From: Candidatus Omnitrophota bacterium
GTDB taxonomy: Bacteria > Hinthialibacterota > Hinthialibacteria > Hinthialibacterales > Hinthialibacteraceae
Length of the DNA stretch: 58,330 nucleotides
Direction of reading: 5' to 3'
Assembly: GCA_003598175.1 (NCBI GenBank)
Contig: QZKN01000080.1
Coordinates: 1-58,330 of the forward strand
The notes below the pieces were generated by a model. That model saw nothing but the letters and a program-made list of their open reading frames with translations. It made no database searches and was not told the origin of the DNA. Shown piece by piece: positions 44,037-52,195 of the stretch; position 1 is the stretch's first letter; each line of letters starts with the position of its first letter. Both the position numbers and the translations under genes were made by a program.

Positions 44037-44279
44037 AGGAAGGACAAAGAAGCTTACGGATTTGAAATAAGCGGAAGGTCCTGACGGGGAGGGCGGCAGA
44101 AATCGCCCGACGAGGTAGCGTTTGGTTGTGAAACCATCGGCCTCATATCCAAATCCTGATCCCTGCTCGCGCAATGCGCAGGGAACCAACTGAAAGGCGT
44201 TAGATGTATAACGACAAAACGCCAACTGAAACGTGAGGAAGGAGCCATCAGCGAAAAACGGGTGGCTCCTTCCCACGTT
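44037..44279 (+). ncRNA. structured RNA; possible group II intron 5' fragment
   Basis: About 240 bases, no coding frame, six consecutive helices: AGGAC 44041-44045/GTCCT 44078-44082 with inner GCTT/AAGC; GGGCG/CGCCC 44091-44108; GAGG 44112-44115/CCTC 44141-44144 with inner TGGTT/AACCA; CCCTGC/GCAGGG 44161-44183; GGCGTT/AACGCC 44196-44223; and a long stem AACGTG..GGAAGGAGCCA / TGGCTCCTTCC..CACGTT 44230-44279. CCAACTGAAA is repeated at 44186 and 44222. Blocks GGTCCTGACGGGG, GAGGTAGCG and GTGAAACC recall group II intron domain I, but no reverse transcriptase or domain V is present. No T-tract follows. Confidence 0.5.
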
Positions 44280-44340
44280 TATGCAAAAGATCTCTGGCAG
44301 GCATCGACGGTGATATCGAGTTTTGGGGCGCTCATCTGTG

Positions 44341-44574
44341 TTATACCGCGATTTCAAGAGTTTTGATTCCGATCACTTCCGGATAGCGTGTTTCAATGGA
44401 TTCACCATCTTCACGTATTTCTTGTATGCACATTTCGATCACTTCACGAATATTTTCCAATGCTTCTTCAAACGTTTCACCTTGAGAGTGGCATCCTTTC
44501 AGAGCTGGAACATCCGCTACATAGAATCCATCTTCATCCTGTTCGATGATCACTTGAAAACGATAGGTTTCCAT
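44341..44574 (-). CDS. HicB-family antitoxin-like protein, solitary
   Basis: 77 residues: METYRFQVIIEQDEDGFYVA, then D-V-P-A-L-K-G-C-H-S-Q-G-E-T-F-E-E-A-L-E-N-I-R-E-V, the HicB/UPF0150 RNase H-like domain. HicB proteins pair with HicA toxins. No hicA is found on either side, and no ribbon-helix-helix DNA-binding domain follows. AAAGGT lies ten bases before this ATG; an in-frame ATG at 44790 also has a nearby site, giving a 72-residue extension I do not recognise. Confidence 0.75.
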   Translation of the reverse strand: METYRFQVIIEQDEDGFYVADVPALKGCHSQGETFEEALENIREVIEMCIQEIREDGESIETRYPEVIGIKTLEIAV

Positions 44575-45118
44575 TATTTTTTTACCTTTAGATTGTAATG
44601 AGGGTATTTTATTCCAAAATTGCCGGCATAGCAACGCGGGAATGAATCCGATCATTGTTTCCAAATTCATGCAGATACCTTTGAAAATCGAATGGATCAC
44701 TTGACAGAGTTGCCCTTCCTCTCTTTCAATAGAATCAATCAGGATCAAACCGGATAGCTGAAATCCGCCATTCCGTTTTGAGAAATCCATTAATCCTTTT
44801 TCTCAAATTAAAAAACGATTCTTGTTTCGAGAACGGAACTGTCATTCGTGATTTCCGGTTTATCCCTTTTTCCATGTTATTCTTTCCATTTCACAAGGAA
44901 TTACCGAATGTTTTTTTTAGCATGTTTTTTGCTAATCTCTATTGTGAAAAGAGAGAAGGTGCAAATAACAATGGGTTTCATTCTCATCGATCAACCGGCG
45001 GAGTGGCAAAGGCTTCGTTGTTTGCATCGTTGTCGTGTTTTCGGGAATCTCATCAAGGGCAGAAACAACGCTGCCCTTGCCACCCACCATTATCAGCAAG
45101 GGATCGACCCAAAAAATC
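44575..45118. other. intergenic, one repeat
   Basis: Between solitary hicB and the coiled-coil gene. Contains the AAGGGCAG...CTGCCCTT repeat at 45055-45081. No hicA-like frame. A short frame from about 44970 to 45126 has a fair ribosome-binding site but reads through the repeat. Confidence 0.45.
45055..45081. repeat. AAGGGCAG...CTGCCCTT repeat, copy 2
   Basis: AAGGGCAGAAACAACGCTGCC then CTTGCC, a hairpin of AAGGGCAG and CTGCCCTT. Best-preserved of three copies. Confidence 0.65.
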
Positions 45119-46204
45119 ATGCCTGAAAATCCTGCCGTACTCATATCGGATGACATGGTTGCCATTTTGGAGAGGGAGGCTTTATATAAAATCTCTTTCC
45201 TGGAATTGACGGGCACACAACATCCGTGGGATGTGGATTACAAAATTCTGAAGCAGGTCCAGGCGAAGTTGAAATCCGCGGAAGAAACGGTACGCAAAAC
45301 GTATCCGGATGAAGAACTGACCTGCGTGATATCCGGGCATGGAGCGTTTTGGCTGCCGCTGGCCGGTTTGGAGGAATTTGTCAAAGGATTTGAAAAACCG
45401 CTCAACAAATTGAAACTCGACGGTCCGTTGCCGGTATGGAAGTTGACGACGGCGGAAGTGATTGCCAGTCATATTTCCAACATGCGCCGGCTGTTGTTGA
45501 CGGCCTGCCACGATTTGATTCTGCTCGAACAGTTGAAAGACTCGTTGGGAAACAATCATACGTTTCTGCAACGCGAATTCGAGAATTGTGAACGCACCGT
45601 GCGGAAATTGCTGGAAGAAATCGCCAAACAGGGACCCAACCTGACGCGGGCGATTTCCACGAATTTCATGCTGATGGATCGCGTGCGCATTACGGAAGAA
45701 ATGATCGAACGCGGAGAATTGAAATCGGAAACGTTGGGGTACTCGCTGGACGATCTGCGCCGAGCGGAAAATGTGTTGGAAGAACGCTGTAAAAAGGAGT
45801 TGCCTGCGTTTCGGCAACGGCTGCAAGCGCTTTTCAACCAGATGCAGCAGGCATTGCGCGAGGGAGAAAGCACACAGTTGATCCGCGCGTCGCGATGGGA
45901 AATGGCGTTTGCCATGATCGGCAAACCTCCACCCGGTTTTCAAGGATATTCCATCGTTTCGGAAGCGGAGCGCAACAGCATGTCCATCATCGTTTCTTCA
46001 CGGGAAGAAGAATTGGGCAGCAGCGAAATCGGAAAAACCGCCATGAAAGCAACAAATGAAGTGCGCAGCATGAAAGGGGAAATTTCCGAACCCGAGCCGG
46101 TCGAAGAAAAACCGCCGGAAGAAACCGCCGAAGAAGTCGAATCGGAAAACGAGAACAAAAAGAACATTCGGCGAATGGCATTTCACGACCGGAAACGGCG
46201 GTAA
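45119..46204 (+). CDS. alpha-helical protein, hypothetical
   Basis: About 361 residues, soluble and mostly helical with charged heptad-like stretches (E-E-R-C-K-K-E-L-P-A-F-R-Q-R-L-Q-A-L-F-N-Q-M near 215-236). The C-terminal 45 residues are acidic and Pro-rich (P-E-P-V-E-E-K-P-P-E-E) then basic. No family is recognised. The start is uncertain: the ATG at 45119 has only a distant AAGGG, and a later in-frame ATG at 45155 is possible; frames starting earlier run through the repeat at 45055. Convergent with folC. Confidence 0.6.
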   Translation: MPENPAVLISDDMVAILEREALYKISFLELTGTQHPWDVDYKILKQVQAKLKSAEETVRKTYPDEELTCVISGHGAFWLPLAGLEEFVKGFEKPLNKLKLDGPLPVWKLTTAEVIASHISNMRRLLLTACHDLILLEQLKDSLGNNHTFLQREFENCERTVRKLLEEIAKQGPNLTRAISTNFMLMDRVRITEEMIERGELKSETLGYSLDDLRRAENVLEERCKKELPAFRQRLQALFNQMQQALREGESTQLIRASRWEMAFAMIGKPPPGFQGYSIVSEAERNSMSIIVSSREEELGSSEIGKTAMKATNEVRSMKGEISEPEPVEEKPPEETAEEVESENENKKNIRRMAFHDRKRR

Positions 46205-46222
46205 GTATTGAGTAATCGTTTA

Positions 46223-47617
46223 TCATAATCCGTTGCGCAAGAGAATCATTTGCCGCAGCTTCCCAACGAGATACAGGGAGCCACATATGACGATCAGGCT
46301 GGTTTTCGTCGCCCATTCTTCCGCTCGTTCATAGGCAATCTCCGGATCCGGAATGCAATGAATCGGTTGCGGCAGATGTATCAATTCCTTCATCGCCAGC
46401 AGAATATTTTCCAGTGATTCGCCGCGTGGACTCGGCGCTTGGGTGATAATGACCACATCTTCCGGTCGAATCAGCGATTGCATCATTCCCCGAATATCTT
46501 TCCCTTTTAAAAAACCCATTACAAAAATCCGTTGTTTATCCGGAAAGACTTCGTCCAACGACAATCGCAAAGAGCCGGCGCCTTTGGCGGTGTGCGCCAC
46601 GTCCAAAACCGTCACCGGATGAGAGGATTTTCCTGATTTCTCCCCATGCGAAAATCTTTTTTTGCAAATTTCGAATCGTCCCGGCCATACGAGGTTCCGC
46701 AATCCTCCATCCAAATCGCTTTTCCTGATTTTCCGAATCGATTTTGCTTTTTCCATTCCATCCAACGCAGCGAGGGCGGTCACCGTGTTTTGCAGCTGGT
46801 AATGCCCGAATAGTGGAATATGGACCGTTCGACGCTTCCCAATCGTTGACGGCATTATCGTTTGCACGTCGATCGTGCGGTAGCGTTTTCCACGTTTGAC
46901 GGAAGCGACGCGGTAGCGTTCATCGGTAAAAATCACCGTCGCCGAATGGTTGTCCAAGCGACGATGAAAATGAGGTAATAATTGCTCGTCCTGATGGCCG
47001 ACCACGACGGGAACGTCGGGACGGGTAATCCCTAATTTCTCGTCGGCGATCGCTTCCAGCGTGTTTCCCAATTTATCGGTATGTTCCAACGAGATGTGAG
47101 TGATGACAGAAACGAGCGGGTGCATTACGTTGGTGGCGTCGAGACGACCGCCGAGGCCGGTTTCGATGACGGCGTAATCCACTTGCCGATGCAGGAAATG
47201 AAGAAAAGCCATGGCGGTCATCAATTCGAAAAAGGTGGCGTATCCGACGGTTTCGTTCAGCGTCGGCTTGCGCAATGTTTCCAATTTTCCCGCCCAATGC
47301 GTGAACGCCTCTTCCGAGATCCACTCGCCGTCGATGCTGATGCGTTCGCGGATGTTTTCCAGATGCGGAGAAACATACAAACCGACGCGATACCCCATCG
47401 CGCGCAGAACCGACGCCGTCATCGCGCAAACCGAGCCCTTGCCGTCGCTGCCGGCGACGTGGATCGTCTTCAATTGCAGCTGCGGATTGCCGAGTTGATC
47501 GAGCAATTCGTGAAAACGCCGCAGATTGAAGGTCTTGTCCGAATATTTCCAATTCGAATCTCGTTCATAGGAGATAAAGGAATAGAGGTAATGGACGGCG
47601 TCGTGGAAGGTGTTCAT
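46223..47617 (-). CDS. folC: folylpolyglutamate / dihydrofolate synthase
   Basis: 464 residues, Mur-ligase superfamily ATP enzyme that adds glutamate to folates. Seen: H-V-A-G-S-D-G-K-G-S (P-loop, with S-D for the usual T-N), Y-V-S-P-H-L-E-N-I-R-E-R-I, E-T-G-L-G-G-R-L-D-A-T-N, I-T-H-I-S-L-E-H-T-D, a G-H-Y-Q-L-Q-N hinge and V-L-D-V-A-H-T. The last motif normally has D-G-A-H-N; here it is D-V-A-H-T. The ATG has GGAG close before it. Converges with the helical protein, 18 bases between stops. Confidence 0.9.
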   Translation of the reverse strand: MNTFHDAVHYLYSFISYERDSNWKYSDKTFNLRRFHELLDQLGNPQLQLKTIHVAGSDGKGSVCAMTASVLRAMGYRVGLYVSPHLENIRERISIDGEWISEEAFTHWAGKLETLRKPTLNETVGYATFFELMTAMAFLHFLHRQVDYAVIETGLGGRLDATNVMHPLVSVITHISLEHTDKLGNTLEAIADEKLGITRPDVPVVVGHQDEQLLPHFHRRLDNHSATVIFTDERYRVASVKRGKRYRTIDVQTIMPSTIGKRRTVHIPLFGHYQLQNTVTALAALDGMEKAKSIRKIRKSDLDGGLRNLVWPGRFEICKKRFSHGEKSGKSSHPVTVLDVAHTAKGAGSLRLSLDEVFPDKQRIFVMGFLKGKDIRGMMQSLIRPEDVVIITQAPSPRGESLENILLAMKELIHLPQPIHCIPDPEIAYERAEEWATKTSLIVICGSLYLVGKLRQMILLRNGL

Positions 47618-47825
47618 GGCTCCAACATGTCTGACTTGAAAAATGAATTGGTGGAAATGATGGTACAGCGAGAATAGGGAATGTAAATAGAGGGATGGTA
47701 ATTCTAATTATTAAAGTTTACAGTATCCTGCCTTCTCGTCCTTTCACATCAAATTCTATATGCCGACGCAATCATACAGGTCTCACGAATCCATTCCGAT
47801 TCCTGCTATAATCAATTGAAAAAAT

Positions 47826-48047
47826 GTGAGTATCATGATGCATGAAGCAGTAAAAGAATTTAAAAAACGTTTAATGGATTGTTACCCGGACCGTCTTGTC
47901 CGTTTTATTGTATTTGGTTCCTACGCACGGGGAGATCATCGCGAGGACTCGGATATCGATCTGTTGGTAACTCTCACCGGTCCGGTTGATTGGAATCCGG
48001 AAAGAGAAATTTTTACATTTGGCCTAATTTTCTATTTTCTTAATTAA
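47826..48047 (+). CDS. MNT-type nucleotidyltransferase, C-terminally truncated
   Basis: 73 residues: V-R-F-I-V-F-G-S-Y-A-R-G-D-H-R-E-D-S-D-I-D-L-L-V, the minimal nucleotidyltransferase motif GSxARGxxxxxSDxDL. These proteins often act as antitoxins that adenylylate HEPN partners. After about residue 58 the frame turns into low-quality sequence and stops early, missing about 25 normal residues. No HEPN gene follows. Start GTG 47826 or ATG 47835. Probably a degraded half of an MNT-HEPN pair. Confidence 0.6.
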   Translation: MSIMMHEAVKEFKKRLMDCYPDRLVRFIVFGSYARGDHREDSDIDLLVTLTGPVDWNPEREIFTFGLIFYFLN

Positions 48048-48768
48048 TTAAGAATTGATAGGTACAGAAACAGTAGAAAATTGTATCATTTTTTTCCTCT
48101 CATCAAATTAAATTCTTCACGGATGTGTTCCTTTTAAAATTTGTCCCAACCATCGAAATCCATTATGAGATTTTCAAAAAAGTCATTCCCCTATCGATTG
48201 ATTATAATCGTTTTTTTCTATTTTACTCTTAACACTACGAATTTTTATCATAAAATTCAGCCCCTTTGGTGTAAGAGACCCAAATAATCCCATCTCTACT
48301 TAAATAGATTCTCAAAAAACGAACCGTTTTCTTTTTGCCATATTGATTTTCCGCGTCCTTTCCGCAATTCTGATTATTTTGTGATTCTCTCCCACTCCAT
48401 CATAAAACACTTTGGGAATGGTCTCAATGCACTGCCTTGAATAAATCGGTTGCAACCATCCTCATCGAAGAACCGGTAATCGGAAATATTTCACCCATCG
48501 TTGACGTTGGATTCAGGCTCCAATACAGCCTGCTGCTCTCCCGTTTTTTCAGTCCGCCGGAAAGTGAAAATGAAAAAAGAAGGTGGTTGACGGGCTTGTA
48601 TCCGGACACTCCCGCAGAAATGGACGATCCCTATCGTTTCTTTCGCTGGTAGAGTTTTATCGCTTTGTGAGCGGATTGAACTTCGGATTCATCCATTTTT
48701 CGATCACAATGATTGGAGGAATCCTTACCAAACCAACTCAGCCGCCGAGGCGGAGGGGAGAAAAAAAC
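48048..48768. other. intergenic, AT-rich, no supported gene
   Basis: AT-rich DNA with TTAATTAATTAA at 48043-48054. A possible frame at about 48437-48652 ends with a protein-like segment (P-D-T-P-A-E-M-D-D-P-Y-R-F-F-R-W) but lacks a convincing start. The upstream part of the Gfo/Idh gene, including its GGGGAG site, begins near 48755. Confidence 0.45.
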
Positions 48769-50085
48769 ATGAGTACGACACGAAAATCAAACGCGATGAT
48801 TCCATCCACCCGCCGTTCCTTTTTGAAGACAACCGCCGTGGCCGCTTCGGCCGCCGCGTTCACGGCGTCGAACGTCAATCGATTCGGTTACGCCGCCGGA
48901 AGCGATGAAATCAAAGTCGGCCTGATCGGCTGCGGCGGACGCGGCAGCGCCGCGGCCAACGACGCCATGGATGCGGATCCGGGAGTGAAAGTGATTGCCC
49001 TCAGCGATATCTTCGCCGATAAAGTGCAAAAAACCTTGCAGGGTTTGAAAGACCGCAAACCGGAACAAACCGTCGTGAAGGACGACCACTGCTTTGTCGG
49101 TTTCGACGCGTATCAAAAAGTCATCGACAGCGGCGTGGACGTGGTGCTGATCGCCTGCACGTCCATCTTTCATCCCAAATACGTAAAAGCAGCAATCGAC
49201 GCCGGAAAACACGTATTTGCGGAAAAACCCCATGCGATCGATCCGCCCGGCATACGTTTGGCGATGGAAACATTCGATCTTGCCAGAAAAAAGAAATGTT
49301 GCATCGTTTCCGGTTTGATCTACCGCTATGTCCCCGCGTTTCGCGAGACCATGAAACGCGTGTTGGATGGGGCGATCGGCGATATTCTGGCAATCGAAGA
49401 GAATTACCTGCGCACGCCGTACGTACTCGCGCCGCGCCAGCCCGTCGACCGGGAAATCGAATATCAGTTCCGCAATTGGTACCATTTTTCCTGGCTCTCC
49501 GGCGACGACATCCTGCAGTCGCTGGTGCACAATCTGGACAAGGCCATGTGGGCGATGCGCGAAGAAGCGCCCATCAAGGCGCATGGTTTGGGAGGCCGCT
49601 CCGCCGCGTTCGGTTCGATTTACGGCAACGTTTTTGACCACTATGCGGTGGTGTACGAATACGCCGACGGCAGAAAAATTTACGGATTCGGACGTACGCA
49701 AGAGAACTGTCACACGGGCACATCCGATATTCTCATCGGAACGAAAGGCCGTTGCGAATTGATGAAGGGCAGTATCACCGGCGAGACCAATTGGCACTAT
49801 GACGGAGAGGAACGCAACGGTTATAAGGTGGAACACGAGGAATTGTTCAAAGCCATCCGTTCCGGCGCGGTGTTAGTGAACGATTATGGCGTGAAAAGTT
49901 CCATGCTGGGCATTCTCGGACAAATGGCGGTATATTCGGGAAAACAAATCAGCTGGGACGAAGCGTTGCAGTCCGACTTCCGGTTCGGTCCGTCGGACGG
50001 CGATTTTACCACGCCGCCGCCGGTTCTGCCCGACGCGGAGGGGAATTATCCCGTCGCGGTTCCCGGCAAGACCAAGGTATTATAA
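48769..50085 (+). CDS. Gfo/Idh/MocA-family oxidoreductase, Tat-exported
   Basis: 438 residues. Tat signal S-T-R-R-S-F-L-K then an Ala-rich hydrophobic core, so folded export with bound cofactor. Dinucleotide motif G-L-I-G-C-G-G-R-G-S near 55-64, D-I-F-A-D-K, and the catalytic-lysine motif A-E-K-P-H near 160. NAD(P)-dependent sugar or inositol oxidoreductase, substrate unknown; the Tat-exported subgroup often includes glycosidase-like enzymes using NAD. The ATG at 48769 has GGGGAG eight bases upstream; longer frames to 48583 lack one. Monocistronic. Confidence 0.88.
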   Translation: MSTTRKSNAMIPSTRRSFLKTTAVAASAAAFTASNVNRFGYAAGSDEIKVGLIGCGGRGSAAANDAMDADPGVKVIALSDIFADKVQKTLQGLKDRKPEQTVVKDDHCFVGFDAYQKVIDSGVDVVLIACTSIFHPKYVKAAIDAGKHVFAEKPHAIDPPGIRLAMETFDLARKKKCCIVSGLIYRYVPAFRETMKRVLDGAIGDILAIEENYLRTPYVLAPRQPVDREIEYQFRNWYHFSWLSGDDILQSLVHNLDKAMWAMREEAPIKAHGLGGRSAAFGSIYGNVFDHYAVVYEYADGRKIYGFGRTQENCHTGTSDILIGTKGRCELMKGSITGETNWHYDGEERNGYKVEHEELFKAIRSGAVLVNDYGVKSSMLGILGQMAVYSGKQISWDEALQSDFRFGPSDGDFTTPPPVLPDAEGNYPVAVPGKTKVL

Positions 50086-50368
50086 CCACTTCATTATCCA
50101 TCGATGCGGATGGAGCGGAAAAAGGGTTCATCATTGACGATGATCATTAGGCTTGTCGATCCATAGACGTATTGTCATGATCATCCTTGTGGACATGACG
50201 TATTGTCTTACGGTTGGGTGAGTATTTTTTTCCATTCGATTGTCGAACGAGGATTGGTTTGCTTTTCCGTTATGTAAAGTATATAATTTGCAACGGGTAT
50301 CATCTGCCATTTTTCCTCATTGGGCTTGCGCCATTGTAATGATAAGTGAACGTTTGAAACGGCTTCGA

Positions 50369-50674
50369 TTATGCAGATCGGCGATGATAAAAAGCAGCGG
50401 GAACGATTTGCTTATCTTTTTGATCGGTTATGGCCCGTGTGGCATAGCAAAAGAAAAGCGGCAGAAAAACGAAAACTATGCATTCGGCGGGCGCGCCGCG
50501 AGTATAAAGATCAACCAGATGATAGGGAGCGGCCATATGAAAAATGGTTTCCTTGTCCGGCACGTGCTCCTTCATCCACAACGCCGCTTCGCGATAATAC
50601 GGTTCGTGCTCGAGCGAATTGAGATACAACGCTTTAATAATGGCAACAACGATTATCGATTGTTTTAAATGTGT
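50369..50674 (-). pseudogene. remnant of a polytopic membrane protein (GT39-like?)
   Basis: About 100 codons in frame directly after the permease stop. It reads as a membrane helix (S-I-I-V-V-A-I-I-K-A-L-Y-L), then E-P-Y-Y-R-E-A-A-L-W-M-K-E-H-V-P, then another hydrophobic stretch and a stop. The Y-R-E-A-A-x-W-x-K-E-x-V-P pattern resembles the C-terminal loop of GT39/ArnT-like mannosyltransferases. It has no own start and is far too short. Likely the end of a deleted gene. Confidence 0.5.
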
Positions 50675-51883
50675 TTAAATAATGGAGAGTAAGAATAACC
50701 ATGCGCCGGAAAGAATGAGCGTCAGCAGGGTCACGGGGACGCCGATGCGGATGTGATCGCGCCAGGTGATGCGGATGTTCATTTGCGCCGCCTTGTCCAC
50801 GACGATGATATTGGCGATGCTGCCCACGATCAGCAGGTTTCCGGCGAGGGTGCTGGCGATGGCCAGAATCGAGCCGGCCAACGGATGCTGCGCGATCGGC
50901 AGGAGCAGCATAACGGCCGGCACGTTGGAAACCAGATTGGACAGGATCACCGTGACCGAAAACAATTCGACCGGTTGGGATACATCGAGACCGATTTGTT
51001 TCACCATCTGAAACAGCTGTTCCAAATTTCCCGAATCGAGCATGGCGCGATTGATGACGAATAGGGAGAAAAACAGAACCAACAAATGCCAATCGACGAG
51101 ACCTAAAATGTGGAAGGAGGACATTTTGCGGCTGGCGAGCAGGATTCCCGCCGCTCCTAACGCCAAGACTTCGCGCGGCAGGTCGGTGAACAAAAAACCG
51201 ATCAGGAGCAGCGTCAGAATCACGATTCCCTTGCTTGTCTGCCAACCATTAAATTTCGGCGCTTCGACTTCCGGAATCACGGTGGAAACATGCCAACAAC
51301 CTTTAACACTCCAGCGTATGACAAGCCAAATAATTCCCAATCCCCCCAACGCCGGGAGACCGGCGTCGATCAGATATCCTTTGAACGAGAGATTGAGCGT
51401 CTGGCCGATCAGCATATTTTGCGGATTGCCGATTAATGTCGCCGCCGAGCCGACGTTGGACGCGCAGGCCAGGCCGATAAGAAACGGGAGAGGATTCAGG
51501 TTTCGTTTCGAGCAGCCTTCAATCAAGACGGGCGTCATGGCCAGGCAAACGATATCGTTGGCCAGCAAGGCGGACAAACAACCCGCGACCAGCAGAAGAA
51601 TCGCCAACAGTTTTTCTTCCGAGACATCCAGCGCCGCGATTTTTCGGGTAATCGCCACGTAAAACCCGCCGAGACGAAATTGCGCCGAGACGATCATCAA
51701 TCCAAAGAGCAGGGCAATCGTCGAAATGTCGATGGCGGACCAGGCTTCGGCGGGAGAGAGCACTTCCGCGCCGACCAGAATGATCGCGCCAAGCAGAGCG
51801 ATGCCGGTGCGATCCAGCGCCAGACCGGGGATTTCTCCTAAAAACATACCGAGATAAACGAATAAAAAAACGATTAAGGTCAT
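50675..51883 (-). CDS. SLC13/ArsB-like anion transporter
   Basis: 402 residues, about 10-11 membrane helices, of the ion-transporter superfamily containing ArsB, NhaD and SLC13. Signatures: A-L-L-A-N-D-I-V-C-L-A-M-T-P-V near 105-119 (first re-entrant motif), A-S-N-V-G-S-A-A-T-L-I-G-N-P-Q-N near 139-154, and its repeat L-S-N-L-V-S-N-V-P-A-V near 318-328, with S-I-A-N near 358-361. The transported ion is not decidable (arsenite, sodium, citrate-like). No arsenic genes are adjacent apart from an ArsR-like gene 11 kb away. Confidence 0.85.
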   Translation of the reverse strand: MTLIVFLFVYLGMFLGEIPGLALDRTGIALLGAIILVGAEVLSPAEAWSAIDISTIALLFGLMIVSAQFRLGGFYVAITRKIAALDVSEEKLLAILLLVAGCLSALLANDIVCLAMTPVLIEGCSKRNLNPLPFLIGLACASNVGSAATLIGNPQNMLIGQTLNLSFKGYLIDAGLPALGGLGIIWLVIRWSVKGCWHVSTVIPEVEAPKFNGWQTSKGIVILTLLLIGFLFTDLPREVLALGAAGILLASRKMSSFHILGLVDWHLLVLFFSLFVINRAMLDSGNLEQLFQMVKQIGLDVSQPVELFSVTVILSNLVSNVPAVMLLLPIAQHPLAGSILAIASTLAGNLLIVGSIANIIVVDKAAQMNIRITWRDHIRIGVPVTLLTLILSGAWLFLLSII

Positions 51884-51946
51884 TTCACAAGAACTTCCCT
51901 GACTAATATATTATAAAGTACTATATAAATACATATTATGACCTGA

Positions 51947-51975
51947 ACAAAAACAGAAACAAGACTGCCCTTGCC
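51947..51975. repeat. AAGGGCAG...CTGCCCTT repeat, copy 3 (diverged)
   Basis: ACAGAAACAAGACTGCCCTTGCC: the 3' half matches copies 1 and 2, the 5' arm is lost. Directly followed by box copy C. Confidence 0.5.
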
Positions 51976-51986
51976 AACCGGTTGCA

Positions 51987-52068
51987 TTTTCATACAAACC
52001 CACATGACCAATTGGTCACAACGAAGGATGAAAATGGTAACGTTATACGATGCGGACGGGACGTCCGC
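51987..52068 (+). repeat. box repeat, copy C, with hairpin
   Basis: Box 51987-52034 with perfect palindromic core TGACCAATTGGTCA (52005-52018) and GGATGAAAAT end; then hairpin GCGGAC-GGGAC-GTCCGC (52052-52068). Best preserved copy. Confidence 0.8.
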
Positions 52069-52077
52069 GCTCCCACA

Positions 52078-52183
52078 TTTTCATACAAACCGTCATGACC
52101 AATTGGTCGCAACGAAGGATGAAAATGTAACGTCGTCATCCCCGTTGCGTGTCCGGTAAAGCCGGCAGGATGCCGGCGTTACC
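52078..52183 (+). repeat. box repeat, copy D, with hairpin
   Basis: Box 52078-52125, core TGACCAATTGGTCG (52096-52109), then hairpin GGTAA..GCCGGC-AGGAT-GCCGGC..TTACC at 52155-52183. Tandem with copy C, and 12 bases before the HlyD stop codon. Confidence 0.8.
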
Positions 52184-52195
52184 TTTTCCTATCAA

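Noticed and set aside
44025..44357. 110-codon minus-strand frame across the structured RNA
   Set aside because: Low-complexity and unrelated to any family, and the plus strand shows helices and a promoter.
48583..48768. Longer start for the Gfo/Idh gene, 62 codons upstream
   Set aside because: No ribosome-binding site and the added segment is unlike the family; the Tat signal begins shortly after the ATG at 48769, which has GGGGAG.
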